Position numbers and translations under genes: made by a program. Source: Trichoplax adhaerens (lineage: Eukaryota; Placozoa; Uniplacotomia; Trichoplacea; Trichoplacidae). From it: 64,000 nucleotides of DNA. The notes beneath the pieces are model-generated. The model ran no database searches. It was given only the letters and a program-made list of their open reading frames with translations, and had not been told where the DNA came from. Positions 1 through 14,130 of this stretch are shown piece after piece (the first letter of the stretch is position 1; each line of letters opens with the position of its first letter). The stretch covers positions 957,370 through 1,021,369 of the forward strand of contig NW_002060964.1 in assembly GCF_000150275.1 (NCBI RefSeq). Direction: 5' to 3'.

Positions 1-242
1 CTTGCTAGTTTCCTCGGAAATATCTCTTGAGATGAATTAATTTGGAATCTTATTCTGATAACTATGCTGATAACTGATAGGATTAAAAGTAACATCGGAT
101 CATCATGTCCAGTGCTTTAAATATTTTCTGTCTAATTTGTAAGATGATATTGAACGAATTCCTCGATTAAATAATATAGATATAACTGATATGATTCTTT
201 CACGATATTGAAAGTGCTTGGAAAGAAATTACTATTACAGAT

Positions 243-3200
243 ATGAATCGAAATACTTTAATTCTCTTGGTTTCATCAAATTCCATCATGATTTTTGTAA
301 CTGGTTTATGCTGTTTACTGCTATTAGTAGATGCATCTTCTTTAGTCAATCCTCGACACAGGGCCAATTTCGTAAGCCAAACTAGGAATAATCAAAATAC
401 ATCCAACCATCCATCCAGTTCTAATCACCAGCTAAAGAGTCTAGAATATGTTGTTCGACTAAGTTATCGTTATACTCGCAATGGTAGCAATCGGCGATCA
501 ATCCTGCAATCGATAACGATGAAGATTTCTCAACATCGATTAACGATCAGATTAGAAAGAAACAATCAATTGTTACCAACTAACTATCGCCATATTTACC
601 AGAATGCCCAAGGCAATTTAGTCCATCATAAGAATAGCAATACGGCAGCGGATCCACATTGCTATTATCATGGTCTAGTATATTCATGGCCTAATTTAAA
701 GGTGAGAAACAGCGTAACTCTACGTAATAAACTATTCATGATAAGGTCTTTCCTAACTAAGTACGATAATCATATTCTACCTCTCTTGCCATCTCGATCA
801 TAACGATATTAAAATAAATATGTTGAGTAAACCTATCGAATACCGCTATATCATACATATATTACCTACCCATTCCGCGGAAAGTTACGGTACTAAAAAT
901 ATATATATATATACAACTAATAATCCTCCAGTGTCCTATTAATTATTTTCCTATTTAACCTAAGGCAAAGTCTGAAATTGTTATGATTAGGAATAACTTG
1001 TTACCGTTTTTGTTAACATCGGCTATCGATAAACTACGAGTTAGAAAAGGTAGAAATCTCAGATCATCTAGTTATGAATCCATTTAGCGCTACTGGTGAT
1101 CTGTTATTGTATTAAATTGAATTCATATTAAAGCAGTATTCCTTGAAATGAGGAAATGTAATGGTCGTGAAGGAGAGATACCTGATGAGTAATTTCTTTA
1201 TCGTACTAAATAATAATCCTATAAGGTCACAACTTAGGCACCTACGTATGAAACTAATCACAGTAGAATACTGTACTTTGATAGAATTGTTAGCAAGCAG
1301 AATTTTATAAAGATCTTATAATAACGTTAGTAAAATTCTGGATGTAGTTATCGGGTGTAGCATTTTGTCTAGCTTAAACCGAAGGCCATTGCATAGATCT
1401 GAGAAAGAAGATTTTGTGCCATAGATTAGCTCGCAAAGTAAATTGTCATCATCAATTCTTTAATGCAAAAGCGAACTACAAAAGAAATACAATTCTCTAC
1501 AAATAATTATGTTGATTTTAATATATGAACATTAAGAAAAGAACTTTAGTTGTATCCTAATGTTACTAGTATAATAATAGACAAGAACTAGATCAATATT
1601 GCTAAAGGTATGCGTTCAGTATGTACGGTATAGCCTGTACCATCTTCGACAGTCATGATCATTTTTCTTCTTCACGTTTCATACAGGAAAATAACGATCC
1701 GCATAATTACGCCATCTTAAGTAGCTGCCATGGATTACAAGGTATATTTTCATTTCAAGGGGAAATTTTTCGAATACAACCTTCAAATCCACAAAGCACA
1801 AGTTTAAATAGTCTACATGTCGTCTCCAAATTAAATCACTTGAACCATTACCATCGAATTACTCGCTCTATATGCAATATAGAAGAGGCAGATACATCAT
1901 CTCTAGTAGGTAAAGAAATCAATTGGAAACCCGACTTATGGCGACAAAGACGTATCTTGAACGTTAATACCATGTACATAGAGCTGGTGATTGTTAATGA
2001 TTATCAACAGGTTCAAAAATTCAAAGGCAATTTAACTGCTTTGGAAGAAAATATCTTTCAGGTTTACTTCTTACCGTCATTGCATTTATCAAAACAAATA
2101 GCTTCTGTTATAGCAGTAATTTTATATCCATTTTATTGCCTAAACAACATGTCCGTCTCCTTTACTAGATCGTCAATCACCTTGATAGTATCTATAAATC
2201 CGTCAATATACGCATTGGATTAACCGGTATTGTTAGTTGGAATATTAAAAATCCAATTACTGTCACTAATGAAGCTCGTAGGACCTTGGATAACTTTGCC
2301 ACTTACAAGATCAACACCTTATCCAAATTATTTAATCTCGACAATGCACAACTGTTAACGGGATTATCATTAAATCAACATTCAGGTAACCATTCATTAT
2401 AAATAGGCTGCATCATGCCGTACTTGCTCTGTCATAGTCTATATTAATCAATGTTTTTCTAGTATTTTAATATCCTCAAAGTAGAATGCTAATAGAATAA
2501 AGTAGCTTTCTTCACTACTTCGTTTACTTTGATACCATAATCTTAATTACTCTTAAATCAGTTCCGATTAAAAATAAATGTATCGTTGATAGTAGAATAC
2601 AGTACAACTATTGTAAAAGTAGCTATTTGTAGCTGTTGGTTTACTATGGCACAGTAATTCTACTTGAATCGATTGTGATTAAAATAGTTAACGTCCTTGA
2701 AAACAGAATATGCATAATGCAGTAGGCATCTTAAATCATGTAAATTTGTTCTGATAGTGCTCTTGAGTGGGAGTGATTAAAATAGTTTACCGGTATAATG
2801 ATTAAGAAAGAGCTAATATATAAGGCCGCCTTGATTACTGCGGCTTAATATATGTCGAGCACTGATATCGACAGGCCCTCTGTCTACCTTTATGTCATAA
2901 CGGCTATGAACTATTTTCTTATAATGAGTTGACACCAATAAATTCTTATTTTCAATCAATTTTAGGCTTAGCTTATATTTCGACGATTTGTTCGCCTCAA
3001 TCAGTTGGCGTAGTCCAGTCTTATGACGATAATTTTGACGCAACGGTGACGGTTATTGCTCATGAACTTGGCCATAACTTAGGCATGAGACATGATAATA
3101 ATGATGTATGCCATTGCCAGTTTAAACCTGATCATGCATATCGCTGCATCATGTCGAGTGCATTAACAGAACCTCCACCCCAAACATTTTCCTCCTGTAG

Positions 3201-5083
3201 TCTTGATCAACTAAATATAACTATTCAACAAGGGAAGGTAGACTGTTTATTCAACAAACCGATACAGGTAATAACTCCGCCACGATGCGGTAATGGCCTA
3301 CAAGAAAATGGGGAAGAATGTGATTGTGGCTCTTTGCAAGAATGCGCTAATTCTTGTTGTAATGCAACAACTTGTAAATTATATGATGGGGTTCAATGCC
3401 AATCTGGGCCATGCTGCAATCAATGCCATTTTAAAGCTTTTGGTGAATTATGTCGTCAATCTATCAACCAATGTGACTTGCCAGAATATTGTAATGGCCA
3501 ATCTGCAGCCTGTCCAGCTGATGTTGTAAAGCAATCTACTACACCTTGTGACAACAGTTCCGGGTATTGTTATCGTGGTAGTTGCTTAACAATTAATCGC
3601 CAATGCAAGACATTATGGGGATCAACTAGCTATCCAGCTCTACCTATATGCTGGAATACATTAAATATTAGAGGTGATAATTACGGATTTTGCAAGCAAA
3701 ATGGTAATGATTACAAGCCATGTAATCCAATTGATGTCTATTGCGGTGCTTTACAATGCAATTCGTCAGCTGATAATCCTGTTATAGATAGATCCCATAA
3801 AACAGCGAAAATTTATTTTCCAAAAGTAATCAGAATTTGCAATTTGATATTTGCATTTAAGTAATTGTGCAGCAGCTTTAAGATTACTTTTTTTGCAGTT
3901 TTACTTTAATAATAGAAATGCAACAAATAGGCTAATGTAAATTTTAAATTGAAGCAGCCAAACACTGATATTATCTCATTTATTTTATAGAATGGCCAAA
4001 ATATAGAATGCAAAAGTGTGACGATAAATGATGCAAACAGTATAAATATGTTAAATCATGTAGCTAACGGGACCAAATGCGGACATGATAAAATCTGCAT
4101 TAATCATCAATGCCTTGATATTAATAAGTTAACGGATATAATTCAGTGTTTACCAAGCAATTGCTCTGGACATGGGGTAAGTTTAACTAGCAATCTTTCA
4201 TGCGTTGATATTATTATTAATGAAATGTTGAGATCTTAATTATGATTTCTTGATTTAGGTCTGTAATAGCAAAGGTCACTGCCATTGTGATGCAGGCTAT
4301 CGGCCACCGAATTGTCTTCAACCTGGTCACGGAGGAAGTATTGATAGCCATGGTCACGCAGTAATTCTTAATATCACAGCAAATATTTCAGTTAATGTTA
4401 CTAGTGGTTTATGGGAAAGCACCATAAAAACAACTAAAACTTCTGGATCGCGATCTTTTGATACTTCAACAACATTGAGTGAATTATCCTCAGAACTAGA
4501 AATTTCTGCTTCGTTTACAAAAGGAGCTCCATCAAGTAATAATGAAGTATTGATGCTACTTGTAACGACAACAGCGGCAAAACTATTTCAGCCTGGTAAT
4601 AGTGATCTTTCATATATTGACACTAGTAAAACTAATTCAGCCTTACTTGGCCAAGATAACTCAGTTATGACAAGGCTATATTCTAGTAATCTCGTATTAA
4701 ATTCCACTACGGAAAAGATTGCAGCAACAACAACCGATCCATTTCTAACGTTAGGTAATAACCAATCAGTGACGAATTCAGCATCAAATACTCCTTTAAC
4801 TAACGATAAAACGACCTTAATAACCATCCTACTAACAGCATCTGCCGCTGCTGCTATTATTGTAATATCTATAATTGGTTATTTGAAGAGGCGTCGATGG
4901 TGCAAGAAAGCTATTACAGAAGATGAAGTTAGGAAATCTGAAATAGAGGATGATAGAAAGACCGACAAAGCAAGCAGCCTCAGGATCACAAACGGATCGG
5001 GAATACCTACAAAGCTGATTATCCAAATCAATCCGATCGCTACAGCCAGTTCAAAACAGGAATCAGCAGTTAGCGACACGTAG
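243..5083 (+). CDS. ADAM-family metalloprotease-disintegrin, membrane anchored
   Basis: Six exons: 243-701, 1687-2061, 2169-2385, 2966-3825, 3991-4176 and 4259-5083. They join in phase to 973 codons plus stop. Order of domains: signal peptide (about residues 1-32); prodomain with CYYHG and SSCHGLQG; metalloprotease from about 249 (MYIELVIV) with the intact zinc site HELGHNLGMRHD at 383-394 and a CIMS Met-turn; disintegrin from about 457 (RCGNG) with a CDLPEYC loop near 520; cysteine-rich region; EGF-like module split across the last intron; Ser/Thr-rich stalk; one membrane helix near 887-907; and a basic then acidic tail of about 65 residues. All zinc and glutamate residues are present, so an active sheddase at the cell surface is expected from the family. 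The paralogue group (ADAM9/12/19/28/33-like) cannot be fixed by eye. The start is the first Met before the hydrophobic leader. Confidence 0.93.
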
Positions 5084-5828
5084 GGTAATAACTAAAAAGG
5101 CTCGTTACGATTGTCTATGCGTGGCTGGGCTCGCGAGAATTGTCTTAAAAGCAGACTCTAGTGGTTTAATAAACTTTAGCTAATCCGGTATATTTAAATT
5201 AGTAATCCTTATCTTGAATCTGCTAAATATACCAACACAATGTGTAAAATCGTTTTTTTATCAATGTAAAAATGTGTTAAAGGATCTTAAGCACTACACA
5301 AATATTAAACTATTTATGAATCGTTATCCAACAAATGATTTTAAAATTTATTTATAGACTGATTTCAGAGACTGAAGAAGATCATTATCAGTCAACGTGT
5401 ACATTTTTATATCTAATAGATTATTAATATTTAATCACCTACTACAGCAGGCGATTCTTTCCAATATCAATCAAAGAAAGTACTGTATACATTACAAAAT
5501 GTTTCTTATCAGCTACATGTAAAATTTAAGATTATGACTTATTACTGATAATAAATCAATTTTGGAGATCATTTCTATCGTTTCAACGAATACCACTGGC
5601 AGTCAGAATATTCTGGTAAACTGGTTCGCACTTTTATATACAATAAAAGTAAGCAAAGCAACGCTACTGGCTGCCTTCATCCAAGGTAACGCTAATATTA
5701 CCTTGAGACTCTCCATGATCAGTATCTTGAGATGCTTTAAAGGACCAAATCTGGCAGTAAATACATAGCGGTTTATCAATCGTGTTACCATAATGTAGTG
5801 CATATATAATCAATTAAATGTAAACAAA
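5084..5828. other. Intergenic gap between convergent ADAM and WDHD1 genes
   Basis: AT-rich sequence between the ADAM stop and the WDHD1 stop. It must contain both 3' UTRs. The short ORFs in it have no recognisable domains. I see no repeat or RNA gene. Confidence 0.6.
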
Positions 5829-8800
5829 TTAATTTTCTGCAGAATGAAAAATGTAATCGTGGCTATAAAACATAAGTTCTACCATTAACGTTTTCATCTG
5901 CATTACCGTTTTCTCATCTGCGGTCATTTGACGCCATTTTTTCGTTGCCAGACTGATAATTTCTCGATGTGCCGCAGTAGGATTTTCTTTTTCTAAATGC
6001 GATCGGATTGAATCGAACCAAAGTGTGAACGATGAGACCCTAAAAAGAAATTGTTTATTCAGATTATGTTGTAGGATAATGTAATCGTCACTTTTTTTTC
6101 CGACTGACTTGGTCTTTTTTTCCTTCACTTCCGGTTTTTCTTCGGCTTTTCGAGTCTCTTTAAGGGTGTCAAATAACTTCGCTTGGCGCTATAAAGTATG
6201 CGTGATGCAAAAGTTAAACAGTTACTTAGTTATTCTCACTTAGTCGTAAATAGTGATGGCAGTGTCAAATCATACCTGAACTTTAACTTTTTTCATATTT
6301 TCTCGCTTTTGTTCTAAAACGTTAATAACTAATGTTAATGGCACGAACGTGAACAGATTTCATGATAATAATTGTAACTGAGTACCTGCAGGATTTCCAG
6401 GATAACCTCTTCGTTTAGGAGTAATGTCACTATTCGTAAGATTATCGAAATAGCTCATACCCCTTAATCGTGACGTCTTACTGGGGCTCTCAGATACCTG
6501 TCAATCAAATTTGTAAATTAAAATCTTCTTTCTAAAACTTAAGTATCTATATCGAGTGTCGAATTGCTCATACTTTGAAAGGATTAGAGGCTTCAACAAC
6601 AGGCATGAGACGATCTGCTATGTTAAATATAATAAATCTACTTAAATCTAGGTGTATATGTAGTACTATACATGACCCAACTATAACTTCTAAAGCTGTA
6701 CTTACCCTTGCCGTCAAGTGAATCAGCATTACTTAAAAATGAACTATTCTTTACTTGTTCATCTTCGAACCTATAGTATATGTTTACAAATTGCGAATAA
6801 CATTATAAAAAAGTAATGTCCGAAATATTACGAAAATGGACTAAAAAAATTTTGGATATGATAACTAACTCATTTTCAGTGGTTCTGGAATTCTTCTTGT
6901 GCGATACGATGCCACTCCCGTTATCTGTTTGTAATTCTTCATTTCGTTTTGTTAGAGGACTAGCATATTCCCTTGAAAGAGCAGATAAATCGCTAAAAAA
7001 CTTTCGCCGCGGAGGTTCCAGGAAATTACCGCCTCCCTCCTCCTCTTCCTCTTCATCTTCTTCAATTTCTAGATTATCACCTAATTCCATTCTTCGCTGA
7101 TAAATATCTTCCAATTTTTGAGATAACGCCATTCGCCTATTACGCGCAGCATATTTAATAGCTAAGCTAATCTGTAAAAGAAATAATAGTTGCTATTTCC
7201 CAATATACATTTGAATTCCAATAAAAGTACATATACATACGGTATGTTCATCAGATAATAGTTCACATAATTCCGCTGCACGAAATTCACGATCAGACTT
7301 ACATGCCAACTGAAATCAATATTGATATGAGTATATTATTGACATGGATATTTTAAGAGAAACTGTTGTATTCTCATATCAATAAGTAAAAACAATAAAA
7401 TGCTACTATGTAATTCATAGTATTCACCGCAAATAGTTTCATAATAGTAGCATTTTGTTCCTTCACGTTGTTTCCATCATGCAGCTTCATAAATTTAGCA
7501 TTGTTATTCCAAAGATATCTTTCCTATTAACATGCATTGTCCAGTTACGTTTCATCAAGTTTAATTATATTTAGAACTATTAAGTAAGCCCAACCTCAAG
7601 GGAGCTTTTGTCGGTATTTATCTCGCATAAGGGAATTTGAAGTGGTAATACGGTCGCCACGGGACGTGGTACAGTAGAAGGATAAGCGGACGCTTTACAT
7701 AAAATACAGCGCAGCTGGCGTGAGTTGCCATTTAGCCCAATTGCCCAATAAGTATCTGATTTGTTTTTCGACTGATAAAAGCATTTCATGTATTAATTTT
7801 AAGACGACATATATAGTTAATATCAAAAAAGTAGCAATGAGAGGATTGCTGAGTCATTATGCTAGCATACCAGCTGTCTGGCATTTAGCACAGGAATCCA
7901 ACTATAACCATACGATTTTTGTAATACTCTCACTATTCCAGCAGTATCGTAAGTGACGGGTACGCCTTCATCACTGAAACTATACGTTCACGTAAAGATT
8001 AGAATTAAACAATGATAAATAATAGCCGCCAGCTTTTCATTGCAATACACAATACAATTACTATTACCCTAGCCATGATAGCTTTGATCCAGGTGTGATA
8101 GGTAAAGCAGGTTCTAAATATTTATAAATGGAACGACCTTTCTTAGCATCAATGATCTTAACATTAAATCGCTGATTATTGTCGAAAGGTACTCCAGCAT
8201 GATATACCACCATAATGATATCATCATGTCCTGACATGGCTACAACAGGGCCTGCCAAAGTAAATATTCCTAATTGTATTCCTGATATCGAATATATTCT
8301 AACGTTAAAATTGTCAGTGGCTGCAGCTACCCAGGTTTTACCAGCAGCAATGGCCTACAACATAATTAGGTTAAATACACGTAAGTACACCGATAGTAAG
8401 AAACTAAAAGTAATGCATCAAGATACCTTAATAATCTCTTTTTCTGGCATGGTAGTTGACCATTCTTTGGAGTTATCCCAGGTAGAGAAATGTAAACAAA
8501 CTAAAGTACTAGTAGTAAGGATTGCAAATTAAAAGATAAAATTAGTACTTCTAGTATAACTACTCGATCATTACCTATCGAAATAAACCATTGTAATTAT
8601 ATTGTATTGTAGTGATCTAGCTTGAATAGTGGCAAAGTAAATGAAATGATGGTACTAATGCTAACTGTATTACCTAGCCATACTATCATTTCCTTCAGAA
8701 GCAAGAAGAAGAGCTTGCGATGATAAAGCTGCCAAGCTATGATTTAGATGATTAGCAATATGTAATGCATGATGCGTAGTGACATCATGAAATTCTACAT

Positions 8801-11800
8801 CAATTGACGATAGATCATCTTCTGTGTGATGATGCACAACACCAACAGAGTTCCACATCTAAGTGAAAGCGAACATAATTAGATTATATCGTCACTTCAT
8901 GCACGTTATGAATTTTAGTATCCAACCATAATTCGATGATTCAGGTATTTTGGTGTTGAACCAGGCTGAAATTCCCGTTGTAGTGTGATGGCAACGGGTT
9001 TAGGCTGCCTCCGTACGGTCTATGGCCCGTGTCGTAATAACATACATTAAAATGGATCATAAAGCCGGAGCGTTAGTACATAAATATAAAATGCCATTTT
9101 AAAGTTATATTTGACAACTTTATTCCTAACCACTTTGTCATCTTCAACAATAAATCTATCAAGGTTGTTGTCTATTCCGGACGATAGACCTAAAAAGTCA
9201 GAGCTAATTATTTCATATTGCCAGCCTTGTCTTTAATGAAATAACTGCAACCTCAAAAAAAAGATTGTGTGTTACTTTTCTCATACTTATATTGTCATCT
9301 TCTTCCTCTGCGCTGTCGATAACAAAATTGCTACGTTTACACCTCTTTTGCTGGTCCAATACCATTTCATCGTCCAATGAATCGATATCCTTTAGATCAA
9401 TTCCATTGTTTACATCATCATCTGCATCCTTTTTCAAAGTCTGATGTATTTTCTGAAGACAGCAGACAGGTAGAATTTAATGAAATATATTTTTAACTGA
9501 AAATTATCCTACAATGTAATATACCCTTTTTTCACTAGATTTCTTTAATAAATCTTCTGGAATAATATTGCTACAGATGCCTAATTGACCCTATCAAGAT
9601 AAAGACGGATAATTCTTTAATCAAAAGTATACACTGATTTAAAGGTATATGAAACTTCTTCCTTACCTCGATATCAGTATAGGCAATTTCGTTAGCAGAC
9701 GGGTGCCAAGACAGACCAGTAATTTTTAGGTTTTTATCGTGCGTTACCCTATCGGTACAGTGTTTTGGAACGAGTACAGAAATAGAATTTAGCGCAAACT
9801 TTATACGGGAGAAAAGAACGATAGTTAAAAATAGAAGTATTTTAATAACATACTTATCAATTACTTCTTCCCTGGATACATTCCAAATAATTATGACTCC
9901 ATCATCTCCAGCGGAAGCCAAATATTTACCATTGGGAGACCATACCAAAGTACTTATGATCTATACAAATTGAGGTTAAATTTAATATATTGCACATATC
10001 TTCCTAACGGTAACTATCTCTATTACATACGTTTTCATGACCATTTTCACTCAAATTTCCAATTTTTTTCCAGGAAGAACGCTTATATAGCTGTATATTC
10101 AATGTACAAATATCGCTTAAATTACGCTATGACTGGTAGCAACAACATATCAGTTTATCAATACTAACCTCAATAGCACAGTCTATGGGTATTGCTAATA
10201 ATTCTCCACTCTTAGGTTGCCAGGCTAAACGACAAAACGATTTAGTGGCCGAAATATCATTGCATTTAGGCAAAATGGATAGCGAATGACTGCAATCCTG
10301 TATTTGTTAAGGCAATAGTAAGATTGTGTTAATTTGTCCATCAATTGCTTCCCAAGTGTCGGATGCATTATTGTACTATTTATGATTTTATTATCCTAAT
10401 AATGCAAACATTGTCGAAATTGCATCTTACATAAGTTTTCATATCCCAAATTTTCACTGTTCCGTCGCAACTTGACGATACCTAGGTGATGTATTGAAAT
10501 TGAATCAAGTCACTAACAGAAACACAGTTTTGAGAATTTACGCTGCATGTACGGTAATCATTTTACCAAATAACTGTCAGTTGGATCGAATGCTACGGTG
10601 AGTATAGGAGCTTCGTGACCAGTTAAAGTATGATTGTTATAGTTATTAACAGAGACAACTTTAATTTCGAAATCCCTTAATAAATAATTATAAGATATAT
10701 ATCAGACATTTTATCAGCAACAGTTAAGTCAAGTTAAAAATATATATATATATTGAACGCCACTACATGACGGAACAACTATGACATGACTACTTTATTC
10801 AATGTATTTTAAATCTGGAAATCCATTCATTTCGTCTATAATATTCTTTATCCCATGCATATGTTAACAAATGCTATCCAATTTATAAGTCACTATTAAC
10901 ATCAGCTTACTCAGCTCCGGCAGCAACTTTATCTCCATGTTGATTAAAAGTGACATGAGAAACTTGTGCTGTAAATCGTGTTACGATTCCATCAGGGGTA
11001 CCCTAAGGAAACATAATACCATTGTCAATGACGAAGCATTGCTTGAAGCCTATGAGCGACAGCAAGAGCACAATCCATACGCACAAAGACGATTGTAGGC
11101 GCACAGCAGTACACTTTATCAAGAAAAGTGTTTGCGACAATTTACCGTTGGAAAAGAATACATCCACACAGAATTACTTTCACCAACAGCGACAAGGAAA
11201 TTATTCTGAAATGATTTGATATCAGGATGAGAAAAGATTGATCTTGAGCATATCCGTCTGAGTATTAGAAATACTACTGCAGCTGTCTTACGAAGTCGTT
11301 TAAATTACTTTCTACACGTGATAACTATTAGTCAAACATATATATTAGACGCTGTAGGCAATGCCGTTTGAACTAAGAGCAATTCAATTACAAATGGCAT
11401 CATGAATGATTTGCTTCTGTTATCAAAGTCTCTAACTTCCATTTACACCGTTGTATTTGAGATAGAAACATTGCTAACGATGCATACGATCGAGTACAAA
11501 ATATAGTCACTGAATTATTTCATAATTAAAAAATTCATAGTGAGTAATTGCCATTTATAATACCTTAACAGCAATACTGTTTACTGGATGCTTGACTCCA
11601 ACTGAAACTGGATCATCATCGTCGTGACCATGGTAAATTCTAACATCGCCATCACTACCTGCTGTTGCTAAATGCCTATAGCAAGAAATACAGTCCATCA
11701 AGCCGTATGTTTCATTTTAATTATTGAATGCTAAAGACTACTTTTTGCTCTATCCATTCGTCTCCTGACCAAACAAAATCACTTAGACATTCTTTAATTT

Positions 11801-12001
11801 TTATTAACACTATTGCATAGGTGATCGTTTCTTATTTTACTCCGAGTGCTACATCAGTGTAGGAGACCATACGTACACGTTACGTTGAAAGCTACTCTAT
11901 CAACGAAGCATTAGGCTGACTTACTCTCCATTAGAACTATAGCAAACATCGGTATGGCCTTCGCTGTGAGCAAATCTCATACATTCCTTGACTATAACCA
12001 T
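5829..12001 (-). CDS. WDHD1: WDHD1 / AND-1 (Ctf4), replisome hub protein
   Basis: Homotrimeric replisome adaptor that links the CMG helicase to DNA polymerase alpha and supports recombination (known for the family). Exons in transcript order: 12001-11925, 11675-11564, 11205-11146, 11002-10911, 10675-10567, 10481-10431, 10297-10169, 10090-10031, 9960-9854, 9748-9667, 9590-9525, 9452-9287, 9189-9131, 9019-8927, 8858-8674, 8508-8427, 8354-8068, 7979-7871, 7771-7595, 7523-7428, 7309-7241, 7171-6870, 6770-6706, 6617-6574, 6497-6386, 6313-6276 and 6188-5829. These sum to 3189 bases (1062 aa), all in phase. Visible parts: N-terminal HSEGHTDVC and WD40 repeats (GHEAPILTVAFDP, WSPNGKYLASAGDDG), an acidic linker, the SepB/WDHD1 domain (SIDVEFHD, LAGPVVAMSGHDD, SDTYWAIGLN), an acidic stretch with six consecutive Glu, and a C-terminal HMG-box-like segment (FTLWFDSIRSHLEKENP). 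Human WDHD1 is about 1129 aa. The least certain boundary is 9287/9189. Confidence 0.95.
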
Positions 12002-12582
12002 TTCTATTGAAAAATTGAACAAGAAGGATAAAAATCTCTTTTAGTGATGAGTATCCATATCCATACGAGCTTTTTGCACAAGAAGATCACTCACGAACAT
12101 GCATGAATGATATCCTATCTTTGATGGACAATGTCCGTTACGACATGATAGCAAAGCAACCTCAAAGCCTAAAATATGCAATTCTACTATCAAGCCTATC
12201 TATCTAGCACCTATTATTATTCCATACCTTAGCTCTCTCTGAATATGAACAACAGTAATGAATGATTCCTTGGTTGAGAAAAGTTGAGATCAACTTGATG
12301 GATTCTGATGTCTGTAGGGCAAGAGTCAATGCTGTCAGGGATTTCTTGCTTTGACGCTCTCTCTCTCCAATCAATTGGTGAATGTCCTCCAACAACAGTA
12401 ATGGTGGTTTTAATGACTGCAATGGATTTTAAACCAGTATTTCATGCAATAGTAGAAGGGATAGCTGCAATATTCAACTATTTGTAGCCAAGAAATGACT
12501 TGATTGGATCGCTAAAGAGAGCTGCTCCAGCGACAGCATTCATTCTTTATTATTTTGATGGATTGGATTTCGCGCCAAGTTG

Positions 12583-14130
12583 AATGTACCGTGTACAGTA
12601 CACGTAGTACAGTACTGTACAATATATACTGTACAAGTGTACTGTACTGTAGATGTCCATTGTCCAGGACGGTAGACTGTCAAGGGCCGATTCTGTGCAG
12701 CTCAGTACTGTACTGTACTGTACTATACGTCTGATAGACTCCACTGGTGTCGTTTCGGTAGCATTGCTATTTTCACAACTAACTTCGTTCTCAGTGAAAA
12801 TACACTTCGCATCATTTTGGACTTGCCTTAATTGCTTACTGTAATTACTGTACTGTAAGTCACGGTAGTGACAGTGTTGGCAAGGGTAATGCTCTGTGAC
12901 TTTTTCTATATTCCATACAACATTACTATCCATTGACAGTATGAGTCTGAATTGGATATTGAGATAGACATGATGCATTAAGATGAAAGCCAGAGTACAG
13001 TTACGCAAAGCATGCTGAAATACTATACTGTATACTTTAATTTGCCTGTGCATCTCATAGTGCTGTAGTTCGTGTCGAGTTGAAGCGTCAACCACTTTGT
13101 AAAGCGAGACTACGGTACAGTGTACAGTGTACAGTACGTAGAACAAACTACTGTACTGTACACTAGAAAAGGTGTACAGTACAGTACTGTAGTGTTTGAT
13201 TTGCCTGTTCATCTCATAGTGGATCTCATAGTATACAGTGTACAGTGTACAGTACCGTACTGCGTTCCACCGTACTGTACTGTACAGTGTACAGTACATT
13301 ACAGTACTGTACAGTACACTAGAAATGGTATACACAGTACTGTACTGTAGTGTTTGATTTGCCTTTCCATCTCATAGTGGATCTCATAGTGTACAGTACA
13401 GTACAGTGTTCCACCGTACTGTACACTGTACAGTACGTGTACTGTACATTCAAGTACTGTAAGTGTACAAGCAACGACACTACAGTATAAATGGTGTACT
13501 GTTGATTTGCCTGTCCATCTCATTGTGCTGTAGTTCGTGTCGAGTTGCAGCCTCGACCATTTTGTAAAGCAAGACTACAGTACAGTATAGTACAGTACAG
13601 TACAGTGTACAGTACCGCGTTCCACCGTACTGTACTGTACTGTACAGTGTACAGTACAGTAGAACAAACGACACTAGAAATGGTGTACAGTACTGTATAC
13701 TGTAGTACTGTAGTGTTTGATTTGCCTGTCCATCTCATAGTGCTGTAGTTCGTTTCGAGTTGAAGCCTCAACACTCTTGTAAAGCAAGATTTGCCTGTTC
13801 ATCTCATAGTGCTGTAGTTCGTGTCGTGAAGCCTCAACTACCTTGTAAAGCAAGACTACAGTACAGTGTACAGTGTACAGTACCGCGTTCCACCGTACTG
13901 TACTGTACTGTACTGTACAGTACAACCAGCGACCCTACAAATGGTGTCGTTGGTTCAAGTATTTTCCCGCCAACATGCGCTGGAAATGTGATCGTAGTGT
14001 ACAGTGTACAGTACGATCACTGCTACCAGCATACTGTAGCAGTCTGATGCTATGGGTACAGGAGGTACAGTAGACTACAGTACAACTCAGGATGACTACA
14101 GTCCAGTGGTGCACTGTAGCGTGCAGACTG
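12583..14130. repeat. Palindromic GTAC/CAGTACTG array with embedded ~90-bp block
   Basis: Long runs are built from overlapping self-complementary words such as GTAC, TGTACA, AGTACT and TACTGTACAGTA. A non-palindromic block recurs near 13037, 13197, 13350, 13502, 13718 and 13786. It starts TTTGCCTGTCCATCTCATAG and, in full copies, runs through TTCGTGTCGAGTTGAAGCCT to TTTGTAAAGCAAGACTAC. Four copies of GCGTTCCACCGTACTGTAC-like sequence lie between. The spacing of the first units is about 150-155 bp. Apparent ORFs on both strands here are repeat artefacts. Confidence 0.9.

Noticed and set aside
6040..6075. Apparent intron inside the last WDHD1 exon
   Set aside because: The visible donor and acceptor have incompatible phases, while the read-through frame is open and joins the HMG-box segment, so the exon is taken as continuous.
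11022..11219. Plus-strand 65-codon ORF
   Set aside because: Overlaps WDHD1 exon 3 on the opposite strand, which has a confirmed phase and a family match.
12550..13925. ORFs of 60-261 codons on both strands in the GTAC array
   Set aside because: Their residues are repetitive Tyr/Thr/Val/Cys/Ser translations of the palindromic words, with open frames on both strands; a composition artefact.
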